A stretch of 64,000 bases of DNA from Promethearchaeota archaeon (GTDB lineage: Archaea > Asgardarchaeota > Lokiarchaeia > Sigyniarchaeales > SOKP01). Shown piece by piece: positions 36,104-44,667 of the stretch (its first letter is position 1; every line of letters starts with the position of its first letter). Location of the stretch: assembly GCA_029838195.1 (NCBI GenBank), contig JALGVJ010000003.1:89623-153622 (forward strand), read 5' to 3'. The notes under the pieces are model-generated. The model saw nothing but the letters and a program-made list of their open reading frames with translations, did no database searches and had not been told where the DNA came from. The position numbers were made by a program, and so were the translations under genes.

Positions 36104-37279
36104 TTATTGTAAGATTAATAATTCACCTTGAATTTTGGCTTTTAAATTATTATCTTCGATTATTTCTTCCAAAATATCATTAAAATGTTCGGGCAAGTTA
36201 AGAATAATGTCTCTAGGAATATGACTCCTAATATCACTAATTTTTATCTCGTTTTTTCCTTGCGAGGTAAATAAATATTTATAAATGTGAGTCTTACATT
36301 TTTCCTTATTAAGTTCCATCTCTTTTTTACGGGTTAATTCCATGATTTCTGTTTCTTTCAACCCGCTGATTTTTCCTTCATGAGTTAATTTTCCATCTCT
36401 CATGTGAAAAACCCTCGTGGCAAATTCTGATACAGCAGCATCGTGAGAAACGGCAATGAATGTGGCCCCTTTTTTATTTAAATCTCTCAATAAATTGAGG
36501 ATCATGACCCCTGTCTTGCTGTCTAAATCTCCCGTCGGCTCGTCTAGGACGCAGATTGCTGGGTCATTAGCAAATGCTCGAGCAATTGCTACACGTTGTT
36601 GTTCTCCTCCAGAGAGTTCCGAAGGCGTGTGGTGCGCTCTTTCATCCAAACCCACTAACCGTAATAGATCCATGGCTTTTTTCCGCTTCCCGCGGCGACT
36701 TAATTTACCAGAAAAATGTAACGGGACCATGACGTTTTCTAAGGCAGTCATCTGGGGCAGTAGATTGTAAAATTGAAAAACAAATCCAATTCTTTCTCTT
36801 CTTATATCTGCCAATTCATTATCGGATAACATGGAGATGTTTCTACCCTCTAAAAATATTTTTCCGCGTGTTGGTGTATCTAATCCTCCAATTAGATTAA
36901 GAAGTGTCGTCTTTCCGCTTCCTGAGGGGCCCATTATATCAACAAAATCCCCTTTATCGATGGTCAAATCTACACCTCTAAGCGCAGCAACCGCAGTAGT
37001 CCCTAGCAAGTATGTTTTGTGAAGATTCTCAACCACAATTAAATGTTCATAATCTTTTCCTACTTCTTTATCTTCTTCAATTTCTCTTTTCTTGCGTTCT
37101 TTTTCTACTTTCGATTCTAAAAGTTTTTCCTTTTTTAATTCCTTGCGTTGTTGTTTTTCTTTCTTCTTTTTCCATTTTTGAAAATCTTTTGTTATCTGTC
37201 CCTTCCAAATAGCAAGTCTCCCAGTTTCCTCTTCATATTCTTCCATCAGAGGCGTTTTCATGGAAAATTTTTCACTCAT
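36104..37279 (-). CDS. ABC ATPase of the LolD/MacB type with extra N- and C-terminal domains
   Basis: This 391-residue ATPase has a charged N-terminal extension of about 75 residues predicted as a helix ([14 protein letters not shown]). The nucleotide-binding domain then follows. Walker A is GPSGSGKTT at about 117-125, Q169 is the Q-loop, [15 protein letters not shown] starts at 222, Walker B ends in DEP at 246-248, and the switch His is at 279. The [23 protein letters not shown] start is typical of LolD/MacB ATPases that pair with FtsX permeases. After residue 310 there is a further helical, winged-helix-like part absent from ordinary LolD. It is the first gene of the operon. The coding strand has AGGGGA just before the ATG. 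Confidence 0.9.
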   Translation of the reverse strand: MSEKFSMKTPLMEEYEEETGRLAIWKGQITKDFQKWKKKKEKQQRKELKKEKLLESKVEKERKKREIEEDKEVGKDYEHLIVVENLHKTYLLGTTAVAALRGVDLTIDKGDFVDIMGPSGSGKTTLLNLIGGLDTPTRGKIFLEGRNISMLSDNELADIRRERIGFVFQFYNLLPQMTALENVMVPLHFSGKLSRRGKRKKAMDLLRLVGLDERAHHTPSELSGGEQQRVAIARAFANDPAICVLDEPTGDLDSKTGVMILNLLRDLNKKGATFIAVSHDAAVSEFATRVFHMRDGKLTHEGKISGLKETEIMELTRKKEMELNKEKCKTHIYKYLFTSQGKNEIKISDIRSHIPRDIILNLPEHFNDILEEIIEDNNLKAKIQGELLILQ

Positions 37280-37304
37280 TTTTTTCCCCTATATAATATT
37301 AATA

Positions 37305-37316
37305 ACTTAATTAAGT
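37305..37316. promoter_or_regulatory. Perfect 12-bp palindrome upstream of the ABC operon
   Basis: ACTTAATTAAGT is self-complementary and lies about 26 bases before the ATG of the ATPase. The position fits an operator or part of the promoter; chance is possible in such AT-rich DNA. Confidence 0.25.
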
Positions 37317-37442
37317 GATTAACAAAATTTCTCACGTGTTAGCGTGAATAATATTCCAGATTTATTAATTTTTTTTATAATTTTTAATAAACCCCGCATG
37401 ATGTTCCCATTTTTTCTTGTCATTAAATTCATTAATTCCTAT

Positions 37443-37658
37443 TCATTTTTCAACTTTCTTCTCCCCTTTTATCGTGTCCCATTTAATCGTCTCAACTTTT
37501 GTATTAAAATTCGTCTGCGTAAACGCTATGAGCTTACCATATAATTCTTGAAATTCCTTTAAATTGATACATTTATCTCTTTCTTCATCTGACTTGAAAG
37601 AGAGTATAATTGAATAGGAATGCATCGGAAGGCGCTTTAATCTCGTTTTTTGAGACAT
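37443..37658 (-). CDS. Small hypothetical protein upstream of the ABC operon
   Basis: This 71-residue protein has no recognised domain. It is basic at its start (MSQKTRLKRLPMH) and then has a YSIILSFKSDEERDKCINL strand-helix. An aromatic helix EFQELYGKLIAFTQTNF and a charged end follow. This beta-alpha pattern with a clean stop supports a real gene. It lies 163 bases before the ATPase gene on the same strand and could be the first cistron. Alternatively it may be a chance ORF. Confidence 0.5.
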   Translation of the reverse strand: MSQKTRLKRLPMHSYSIILSFKSDEERDKCINLKEFQELYGKLIAFTQTNFNTKVETIKWDTIKGEKKVEK

Positions 37659-37824
37659 GACAAGTCAATAAATAGCACTTTGATAATTAAAAAAAATCAA
37701 TCCATATTAAATTATCGAAAAATGTAAACAAATGTTAACAAAATTCTTGTACCTTTAAATTCGTGTAAGTTCTCATTTCTCAAGAAATTAGTTCATTTCA
37801 TTATTTAAAATTGATGGAAATACA

Positions 37825-38041
37825 TTTTTTACGATAGAATGAATAGTTCCTTTATTGATTTTGTTTTTTCAATAAAAAAATAAATTTCCATGAGAAATCA
37901 TGATGGATAAAAATTATTTTAATAACATTAAATAATAAAATACTCTACGAAAAGGAAATCAAAAAGTTAAACAATTAATTACTTGTTTTCAGATCCCCGA
38001 TATTTTAAAATTTTTTCAGGCATTGAAAAAAATTCTTTTCC
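37825..38041. repeat. Direct repeat, left copy
   Basis: About 217 bases match 40552-40771 with scattered substitutions and few gaps. They start at TTTTTTACGATAGAATGAATAG and include the shared AATAATAAAATACTCTACGA core at 37931-37950. The repeat flanks a 2.5-kb segment that carries the sugar carrier and a broken gene. Confidence 0.8.
37979..38041 (-). pseudogene. Decayed 3' fragment of a ferredoxin-type protein gene
   Basis: Read on the minus strand with the same stop as the gene at 40709, this piece encodes GKEFFSMPEKILKYRGSENK. The living gene reads EKDFFSLHEKILKYRESGSK. Upstream of the fragment the frame ends at a stop and the similarity stops. It is a relic of a truncated second copy and no longer a gene. 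Confidence 0.7.
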
Positions 38042-38111
38042 CTATTTAATATTATAAACAAGGAAATTAACTAAATTTTATAAATGATAGAATTAAAAAA
38101 AGCTATATTAA

Positions 38112-39581
38112 TTATATCCCAAGTTCTTTTAATTTAGCTTTATTTTCAAGTACGATTTCTTTAGTCAAAGGGAAAAATTTCCAAAAAATCAGAACTCCTG
38201 TTAATAATACAATTGCTGGAATCACTCCGGCAAGTAAGCGAATTCCGAAAAGCACTAAATTAATATCACCCCCAGCAGCCGTAACTGCTACTACCATGTC
38301 CTCATAAGTAGCTTGACCCGGTATAAAACCAGTGAGATTATGAACAAGGGCAATAAGTCCTTCATCGATTGTCGTAAAAAATGTACCAATGAATCCTAAA
38401 ACACCAAAAATGATTGCCTTTTGAGAAGTTTTCATTTTTACTCCAAAATCATCTACAACAATTGCCTGTATTGTTGTGTACATTAATCCCCAAAAGCTTC
38501 CCATAAAAACCCCAAGAATAAACATTGCGATGAAAAATTCGATTAATGTGGATGCGAAAGTAAGAGAAAAGAGAGCTGCGGATGTTAAAAGACCCCCAAT
38601 AATAAGCGTTTTTTTATTACCTTTTTTTTTTAGAAGTTTTAACCAGAATGGTTGGGAGATAATGACGGCTATTATTAAATCAGCTAATAAAATCATCATG
38701 TCATCCGGGCTACCCCGTAAAATAAATGTGTTAAGATAAACTGAGCTTTCCAACAATAAATTGTAAGTTATAACCCAAGATGCCAAAAGAATTATATAAA
38801 TTAATACGCTTCTAGTTTTTAGGCCATTCTTTACACTTGTAATGAAATTCATGCGTTCTTTATTCTCATCGATACTAAAATATCTCTCTTTGACTATTTT
38901 ATCCTCCCAATTGCCCGGGAGAGAAATTATACAAAAAATTAGTGCCAGTATCGTGAAAACTCCAGCCATAAAAACAAAACCACTCTTCGTGTTGCCCGTA
39001 CCAATTAAATATGGTCCAATTATCATGGCAACAATCGTAGATGCTATATCCATGCCGATCCACCATGGTACCAGATTCCGTCTCTCTTTTTCGGTACGAA
39101 ATATATCAGGACGAACCACACCAATATTAAGGCCATAAAATACCAAGAAAGTGTCTTGTAAACTCAGCATTACTATTAAATACCAGAAAAGAGGCCAAGG
39201 ATTCGTAGTAATATCAATAGCAGGAGTAGCAAAAATAAAATAAAAACTTATACACCAGGGGAAAAATCCTAAAATCATCCAAGGAAATCGTCTCCCCCAC
39301 TTTTTAGTAAACCGAGTATTACGATCCATTAAATAGGATAATAGAGGATCATTGATCGCATTATATATTGTAAACAGACTCATGGCAGAGAAAATAATTG
39401 CTCCATTTAACCCCAAAACGACTTCATAGAAAAAATATAAATAGATAGACATTGGAGTTCCTATAATGTTAAAGGCGAATTGAGAAGAACTATTAGATGC
39501 ATATTTCCACCACCGATGTCTTGACTTAGGAGCTTCATACTCTAAAGTTATGCTTCCTTTTCCTGTATCATTCATTATCAA
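38112..39581 (-). CDS. GPH-family (MelB-like) sugar/cation symporter
   Basis: This 489-residue protein has about twelve spans and MelB-like features. SIYLYFFYEVVLGLNGAI comes first, then SLFTIYNAINDPLLSYLMDRNTRFTKKWGRRFPWMILGF, where the DPLLSYLMD helix and the GRRFPW loop are characteristic of the GPH family. It imports a glycoside or sugar acid with Na+ or H+. It is the only intact gene between the two direct repeats, so it may have arrived or been rearranged with them. Unlike the MFS protein at 13605, this one shows the GPH signature. Confidence 0.83.
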   Translation of the reverse strand: MIMNDTGKGSITLEYEAPKSRHRWWKYASNSSSQFAFNIIGTPMSIYLYFFYEVVLGLNGAIIFSAMSLFTIYNAINDPLLSYLMDRNTRFTKKWGRRFPWMILGFFPWCISFYFIFATPAIDITTNPWPLFWYLIVMLSLQDTFLVFYGLNIGVVRPDIFRTEKERRNLVPWWIGMDIASTIVAMIIGPYLIGTGNTKSGFVFMAGVFTILALIFCIISLPGNWEDKIVKERYFSIDENKERMNFITSVKNGLKTRSVLIYIILLASWVITYNLLLESSVYLNTFILRGSPDDMMILLADLIIAVIISQPFWLKLLKKKGNKKTLIIGGLLTSAALFSLTFASTLIEFFIAMFILGVFMGSFWGLMYTTIQAIVVDDFGVKMKTSQKAIIFGVLGFIGTFFTTIDEGLIALVHNLTGFIPGQATYEDMVVAVTAAGGDINLVLFGIRLLAGVIPAIVLLTGVLIFWKFFPLTKEIVLENKAKLKELGI

Positions 39582-40108
39582 TCAATTAAAAAAAATTTTA
39601 TTTGTTGTTTTACATGAGAATATTTTTAAGTTTATAATATAGCTTGCTTTTTAAGTTTTTTAAATTTCATGTTGAAAAACCTTTAATTATACAGCATCTA
39701 ATTTCGTCGCTCCTTCAGAAAATCATTTTTCTAAACGGCTGAAAATCTCACGTGCCATCCTTGCACCAATTTAATTTTTTTAAATTTGAAGCCAAAAAAT
39801 TAAATGAAAATTTCTGTTAAGCGAAAAATATTAATTTAAGGTCAGAATTATACCAAAACATTTAAAAGAGCCCCAGGATTGAGGATCTCAAAAACACGAG
39901 GAAAACAATTGCTCATCTTAAAATATAAAAAAAGCCCTCGGTCATCCAAATGCAGCTCACGGATTATCTCTCTCCTCCCAAAATACAAGCTTTCTGGATG
40001 AACATTCCAAAAGAATACAGGATGGCGATAAAACTCTTATATAGGGTGCCCTGAAGGGCACCCCGAAAATGAGGTGGGAAGCGAGATCATGCTAAATTGT
40101 TCTATAAG
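39582..40108. other. Non-coding stretch with a strong GC-rich hairpin
   Basis: The first 250 bases are ordinary AT-rich spacer. From about 39880 the composition becomes visibly richer in G+C than neighbouring spacers and leads into a broken gene. The only structure I see is the hairpin at 40044-40063. Confidence 0.5.
40044..40063. other. Perfect 8-bp hairpin with a TGAA loop
   Basis: GGGTGCCC at 40044-40051 pairs exactly with GGGCACCC at 40056-40063 around the loop TGAA. It is the most stable hairpin noticed in the window and lies at the left of the broken gene. It may be a remnant of a mobile element or a terminator. Confidence 0.5.
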
Positions 40109-40564
40109 ATGGACCAATTCATTAAAAAGGCGTATTTAACGACAATTAAACCGAAATTTCTAGAAGGTTTAGAGAAGTGCCCGTGCTGAGTCAATCAGAG
40201 ATACACTACGAGGGCATCAGTAAATTCGAAAAAATGATGTTGAAGGCCTTCCGGGTTTACCGGTTTTTTTGAACACGTGATCTATTGCAATGATTTCTTC
40301 TTTTTTGATGAGCTTCAAGAAGAATTAGAAGCAAAGGGCTTTTCTTTTAGGAATCGATTCTTACATGATATCATCATTTTTGAACTTTCCCGGATTCATT
40401 TAGGCATTGAGAATTATGTTTCTTACGTGAATGCCGTTAAATTATTTCAAGCAAATTATCTCCTGAGCGTGCTCCATAACCCGACCCATCTTCTCGATGC
40501 AGATATCGTCAGTAATACCCTTCGGGTAGTCCCTTTAGAGAAATTGAAGCTGTTTTTACGATAG
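40109..40564 (+). pseudogene. Frameshifted remnant of an unrecognised gene
   Basis: Three consecutive pieces in different frames join into one plausible protein. 40109 onward reads MDQFIKKAYLTTIKPKF until a stop. 40177 onward reads VPVLSQSEIHYEGISKFEKM until TGA at 40271. From about 40272 EHVIYCNDFFFFDELQEELE continues to LKLFLR and the stop at 40562. The higher G+C of this stretch suggests a foreign origin. I do not recognise the family; a transposase or other mobile-element protein is possible but unproved. Its last four codons lie inside the direct repeat that follows. Confidence 0.5.
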
Positions 40565-40771
40565 AATGAATAGCTCTTTTATTGGTTTTGTATTTTCAAT
40601 AAAAAAAAATAAATTTTCATGAGAAATCATGATAGATAAAAATTACTTTAATAACATTTAAATAATAAAATACTCTACGAAAAGGAAATCAACGAGTTAA
40701 AAAATTAATTACTTGCTTCCGGATTCCCGATATTTTAATATTTTTTCATGCAGTGAAAAAAAATCCTTTTC
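40552..40771. repeat. Direct repeat, right copy
   Basis: This copy contains the last codons of the frameshifted remnant, a 145-base spacer and the last 63 bases of the ferredoxin-type gene. The left copy at 37825-38041 matches it with an estimated identity of 85-90 percent by eye. Confidence 0.8.
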
Positions 40772-41821
40772 CGGCCTGAGATATTTTAAATCTTTCCTCG
40801 GAACTATTTTTATGGCATCATTTGAACATTTAAAAAAGCATAACCCGCAGCCAATACACCAATCTTCATCAACTTTAGCCTTGTTATCTTTCACGATGAT
40901 TGCATTTGTAGGACAAATCTCGCTACAATTCCCGCAGCCCGTACATTTTTCCACAGATGTTTCACGAATGAAATATGTAGCGATAATTTCATCTCGTGGC
41001 ACGTGCCTCCTGCGAATTCTTCCTAAGTTCCAACAAGAGCACCCGCAGCAATTACAAGCTTGCTGGATGTTTCCCATGGCATTATCAGTAAAATGAACAA
41101 GACCCGCTTCTGATGCTTTTTTATTGATTTCCAAGGCCTCAGCAGTAGAAATTTCTCTTGCAAAGCCATTTTCAATCATGTATCGAGCTAAATCATTGAA
41201 TTTCATGCAAACTTCAGTTGGATGGTTGCAACCACGGTTTAATAACTTCATTTCCACGCGACACATGCAATGGGCAACGGCTATTATTTCAACACTTTTT
41301 ATTATATTTTCCATGACGTGAAAAGGAAGAACGCCCTGAGTAGGTACATCAATTGCTTTCTTAACCGGAACAAATCTGTAGGGAAGGGGCTTAGTACAAA
41401 AGGTTTTTTTGGTCACATCGAGATCATAGTAGGAAATGATTTGCCGTGCTAAATCTCTTTTTTCGGGGGTGTCTTCATTTTTCCAGAAAAAGATTTGAGG
41501 AAATCCAAATCCCGGTTGTTGGAGTGCATATTTATAGATACCGGTGTCCTTATCCTTGCTTGAAAACATGAAGCCACGTTTCGAAAGATTTTTTACAAGG
41601 GTTTTTAATCTTTTTAATGAAAATTCTGTAGTTTTTGAAATCTCTTCCAAACTAATTCCTTTAAAGGGCACTTGCTTGGAAGGAAGGGCTAATAATACTC
41701 TTGCTTCTTCAGATGTTAAATGTTTTCTCAAAATTGTTAGGAGATCATCTTTAGGAGGAAAACTCATGCCTAATAAAGATAAATGATGCATTAATTTTAC
41801 ATGGACATCTTCTTGAGACAT
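40709..41821 (-). CDS. 4Fe-4S protein with a helical regulatory-like N-terminus
   Basis: This 370-residue protein has a winged-helix-like N-terminal part (about 25-95: LTSEEARVLLALP, ISLEEISKTTEFSLKRLKTLVKNL). A cysteine-rich middle includes AHCMCRVEMK and ACNCCGCSCWNLG. It ends with a bacterial-type two-cluster ferredoxin domain, CTGCGNCSEICPTNAI and CIGCGLCFFKCSNDAI. This is a common anaerobic archaeal family, probably an electron carrier or a subunit of an oxidoreductase. The 3' end is duplicated in the left direct repeat. The winged-helix assignment is from pattern only. Confidence 0.75.
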   Translation of the reverse strand: MSQEDVHVKLMHHLSLLGMSFPPKDDLLTILRKHLTSEEARVLLALPSKQVPFKGISLEEISKTTEFSLKRLKTLVKNLSKRGFMFSSKDKDTGIYKYALQQPGFGFPQIFFWKNEDTPEKRDLARQIISYYDLDVTKKTFCTKPLPYRFVPVKKAIDVPTQGVLPFHVMENIIKSVEIIAVAHCMCRVEMKLLNRGCNHPTEVCMKFNDLARYMIENGFAREISTAEALEINKKASEAGLVHFTDNAMGNIQQACNCCGCSCWNLGRIRRRHVPRDEIIATYFIRETSVEKCTGCGNCSEICPTNAIIVKDNKAKVDEDWCIGCGLCFFKCSNDAIKIVPRKDLKYLRPEKDFFSLHEKILKYRESGSK

Positions 41822-42073
41822 TTTCTTTACTATTGATTAATAAATAACTCGAATTTATTAAAATTGCAATGGTTATAATAGAATTTAGAGTTTTTTCAAA
41901 TTTTTGCTAATATACCATTATTTAAAAAGATGTAGTTTAATAGAGCCAATAAAAGTTCATGAGAGAATAAATATTAGCTAAATGATCATGAATATTTACT
42001 TTCTATAATGGGTAAATTGAGATAATAATGAGAATCCAAAGCAAAATGAATCAAAAATTACATGATATATTGT

Positions 42074-42439
42074 TCACGCATCAATGAGAGCAATGATAAC
42101 GCCAATTATGCCTAGAAATAGTGATAAACTCAATAAAGAAGTCCCCACGAGAACTGCAATTTTAATTCTAAGTGGGAAAAAAATGATTTGAAGGAGCAGG
42201 CCAATTATTACCAAGATTCCTAAAACGTTTTTAGTTTTATACGAATATTTCATATCAGGTAATAACAAGATCATCATGATTACTATTAGAATTAGCCCAA
42301 GAATGTCAATATTAATTTTTAATAAATACATCGTGACATCTTGCCAAAATGTTGTCATGGTGTACGTAAAAACCCCTATAAATAGAAAGATTAAACCAAT
42401 GGCCGACCAGATTAAATATTTCCGAATATTCATTCCCAA
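42074..42439 (-). CDS. Small four-span membrane protein
   Basis: This 121-residue protein consists of four hydrophobic spans at about 8-28, 41-61, 67-88 and 92-119, separated by short loops with few charges. No motif identifies it. It has an ATG with weak upstream purines and stands alone between the ferredoxin-type gene and the RNase III gene. Confidence 0.7.
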   Translation of the reverse strand: MGMNIRKYLIWSAIGLIFLFIGVFTYTMTTFWQDVTMYLLKINIDILGLILIVIMMILLLPDMKYSYKTKNVLGILVIIGLLLQIIFFPLRIKIAVLVGTSLLSLSLFLGIIGVIIALIDA

Positions 42440-42621
42440 TAAATTTCTTCCATTCTTTTTAATTCATTTTTATTCAATCTTTTCTTATAAATTAAATGAA
42501 ATCTAAAATTAAAAATTTATTTCATGCATGGAATATATAAAATCCCTTTAAAGATATAAATGATTCAAACTTTCACTTGAATAGAGTGAGGTAAAAATAT
42601 GATCATTGTTTTATTCTTTTG

Positions 42622-43350
42622 TCACGATTCTTTTTTTAATAGTTCTAATATTTTAGAAGATAGATCGAATTCCGCTTCCTTTTTAGATTTAAAATAGGGG
42701 GAAATAAGATTAGGAAAGTACTTTATCACGTTTCCTTCAGGATCCAAAATTCTTGGATGTTTAGCTCTCCATCTAAGGGCATGATCTGGTCCTGTTTTCT
42801 CAAATTCGAATTCTATTCTGGGAGTAAATCTCAATATTTTTTGCAGATATTCTAAGAGAATATTTTTATTGAATATGGGTGATTCTTTAATTACTTTATG
42901 TAAGGTGTTATAGAATTTGTTGACAATTTTTTCTTCCACAATGCGTAAATTATAATTAGAATCTAAAAAAATCGCTCCACAAATCGCCTCCAAAATATCA
43001 GCAAGAATGGTACTATTTTCTAAATCCTCATCGGGTGTTGTAAAGATAAAATCTTGCAATTGGAAACAAGAACGAGCAACCTTGCTCAGAATTTTATCAT
43101 TTTCTATTTGTTGCTTTTTTTTTGTCAATTCTCCGGGATCTCGAAAATTTTCTTCATAAAGTTTTAAACTTAATATTAATTTCAACACGGGATCCCCCAG
43201 AAATTCTAAAGGCTCATAATGTGGCAAGGACATGATATTTCCTAATTTAGGAGTGGTTAATGCAGCTTTTAGTAACTTATCATCGTGAAATTCATATCCA
43301 ATCCATTCTTGAAAACAGAGGATTTTATCAACTTCAGATTCTTTCATCAT
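42622..43350 (-). CDS. rnc: Ribonuclease III
   Basis: This 242-residue protein has the RNase III domain in residues about 10-160 with the signature YEPLEFLGDPVLKL. Using E. coli numbering, E38, E41 and D45 correspond to E46, E49 and D53. GELTKKKQ supplies E74 for E65, and STILADILEAICGAIFLD supplies D118 and E121 for D114 and E117. Thus a complete catalytic set is visible. The C-terminal 80 residues include LLEYLQKILRFTPRIEFEFE and a final helix KSKKEAEFDLSSKILELL, consistent with a divergent double-stranded-RNA-binding domain. RNase III is uncommon in archaea. It cleaves double-stranded RNA in rRNA processing and regulation. Confidence 0.9.
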   Translation of the reverse strand: MMKESEVDKILCFQEWIGYEFHDDKLLKAALTTPKLGNIMSLPHYEPLEFLGDPVLKLILSLKLYEENFRDPGELTKKKQQIENDKILSKVARSCFQLQDFIFTTPDEDLENSTILADILEAICGAIFLDSNYNLRIVEEKIVNKFYNTLHKVIKESPIFNKNILLEYLQKILRFTPRIEFEFEKTGPDHALRWRAKHPRILDPEGNVIKYFPNLISPYFKSKKEAEFDLSSKILELLKKES

Positions 43351-43402
43351 TATAAGAGCAAAACCACAAAAATTTAAAATTTTTGCGCTGATTAATGTAA
43401 AT

Positions 43403-43837
43403 ATGGAAAAGAAGAATCGTGAGCATCTGCTTTTTTTAATAAAAAATTATAATAAAAAAAAGGAAGAATTTTTTCAGTATCTTGAAAATCATACTAATAT
43501 CACCAGAAAAGAAATGCTCCTGGAGATCTCGAAAAATATCTTGAAAAATAATGATTTATTAGAAAAAATTGGTTTTTCTGAAAAGGAAATCTCTAAAGAA
43601 TTAGAGAACTTTAAGCACCCTCCCTTATCGGACGATATTATTAATGATTTCATGGAAAAAATTAAAAAAGATAAATCGAAAAAAGTACTGTATTTAAAAA
43701 AATTTCTCGAATTGTTTCAAGAAATTAATGAAAACGATAAGGCAGTTTTGCTTCAATCTTTAGAAAAAGAAGAAGATTTAAATAAATTATGTATTAAGAT
43801 GAAATCATTATTCAATTCTTTCCCGATATCAAGATAA
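43403..43837 (+). CDS. Helical charged protein of unknown function, divergent from RNase III
   Basis: This 144-residue protein is rich in Lys and Glu and predicted to be all helix. Segments include LLFLIKNYNKKKEEFFQYLE, KEISKELENFKHPPLSDDIINDFME and LYLKKFLELFQEI. No family is recognised. It starts 52 bases from the divergent RNase III start, so both promoters must lie in that short gap. A role with RNase III or RNA is possible only by this association. Confidence 0.65.
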   Translation: MEKKNREHLLFLIKNYNKKKEEFFQYLENHTNITRKEMLLEISKNILKNNDLLEKIGFSEKEISKELENFKHPPLSDDIINDFMEKIKKDKSKKVLYLKKFLELFQEINENDKAVLLQSLEKEEDLNKLCIKMKSLFNSFPISR

Positions 43838-43916
43838 AACCAAGAAAATCTCAGCTTTTATATCTTTTATACTATTTTAAAATTGATTGAAAGTTATTCC
43901 TCTTTGGTCGTGCATG

Positions 43917-44312
43917 CTAACCCAACAAGCTAAACAAGTTATTTAATTCCATTACGTACTTGGAACCTTTAATCTTGATTTTTCTAGTGATTAATTTCAA
44001 GAGCATTTTCAGGGTTGATAATTCTCCAGAAGCCAGTTTAAGGAATAATTCTGTCGTTGTTTCTAATTTTCCGTCCCATCCTAAAACTTCTTTCTTTAAA
44101 TTTTCCTTATTATCATTTTTTATGCCCTCAACCTCCACTGTTCCGTTTTTGACCTTGATCAGAGCAGCATATCTACCATCGGTTGCATTGAGTAAGATCT
44201 TTAGGTCAGCATCTTTATATTGTTCCTTGAATTTTTCATTTGTATTTAGGGGTTCCAAATTTTTAGCAATGACACTAGCAAATCCACGCAGTTTTTTCTT
44301 TTTTTCTGCCAT
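43917..44312 (-). CDS. SCP2-like sterol/lipid-binding domain protein
   Basis: This 131-residue protein matches the SCP2 fold layout. Strands carry LKILLNATDGRYAALIKVKNGTVEV, followed by KKEVLGWDGKLETTTELFLKLASGELSTLKMLLKLITRKIKIKG and a closing helix. The pattern of an alternating strand region, T-x-x-x-L-x-L-x-x-G-x-L and a K-I-K-I-K-G strand is typical of SCP2/UbiJ-like proteins that hold an acyl chain. Acyl or lipid carriage in the cytosol is the likely role, but the ligand is unknown. Confidence 0.7.
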   Translation of the reverse strand: MAEKKKKLRGFASVIAKNLEPLNTNEKFKEQYKDADLKILLNATDGRYAALIKVKNGTVEVEGIKNDNKENLKKEVLGWDGKLETTTELFLKLASGELSTLKMLLKLITRKIKIKGSKYVMELNNLFSLLG

Positions 44313-44667
44313 GGTTTTCTTTCCTCTTAATTTTAATTTTCATTGAATTTAATTTCATGATTACTTTTGAATTTAATTCAATTTTTTTCCCATTTAAATT
44401 TTTCTTTTTCTTTCACAAAAAATTATCTCATGGTTATTTCTCATTATCCTTATCATGGATCACTCCTAATGGGTACAAAATTTACAAACGCAAAATTAAA
44501 TAGAGTCCCATGAATTGCTAATAAAAATTCGTGAAGAATTAACTTAAATTAGAAGGCTTGTTAATGGATGGGACAAATTGGCTGGAATAAGGTATATTTT
44601 ATTTTTAATTTTTAAAAAAATTTTTTCCCTCTTATCATTTATAACTTAAGATTTCTTGAATTCAATC

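Larger units (their letters stand above)
37659..38111. other. Non-coding region containing a decayed duplication
   Basis: This 453-base region has no intact gene. Its central part, 37825-38041, is a near copy of 40552-40771, including a gene fragment (see separate entries). Confidence 0.6.

Noticed and set aside
38112..40564. The segment between the direct repeats as a complete composite transposon
   Set aside because: No intact transposase, terminal inverted repeats or target duplication can be seen; only repeats and a broken gene are supported.
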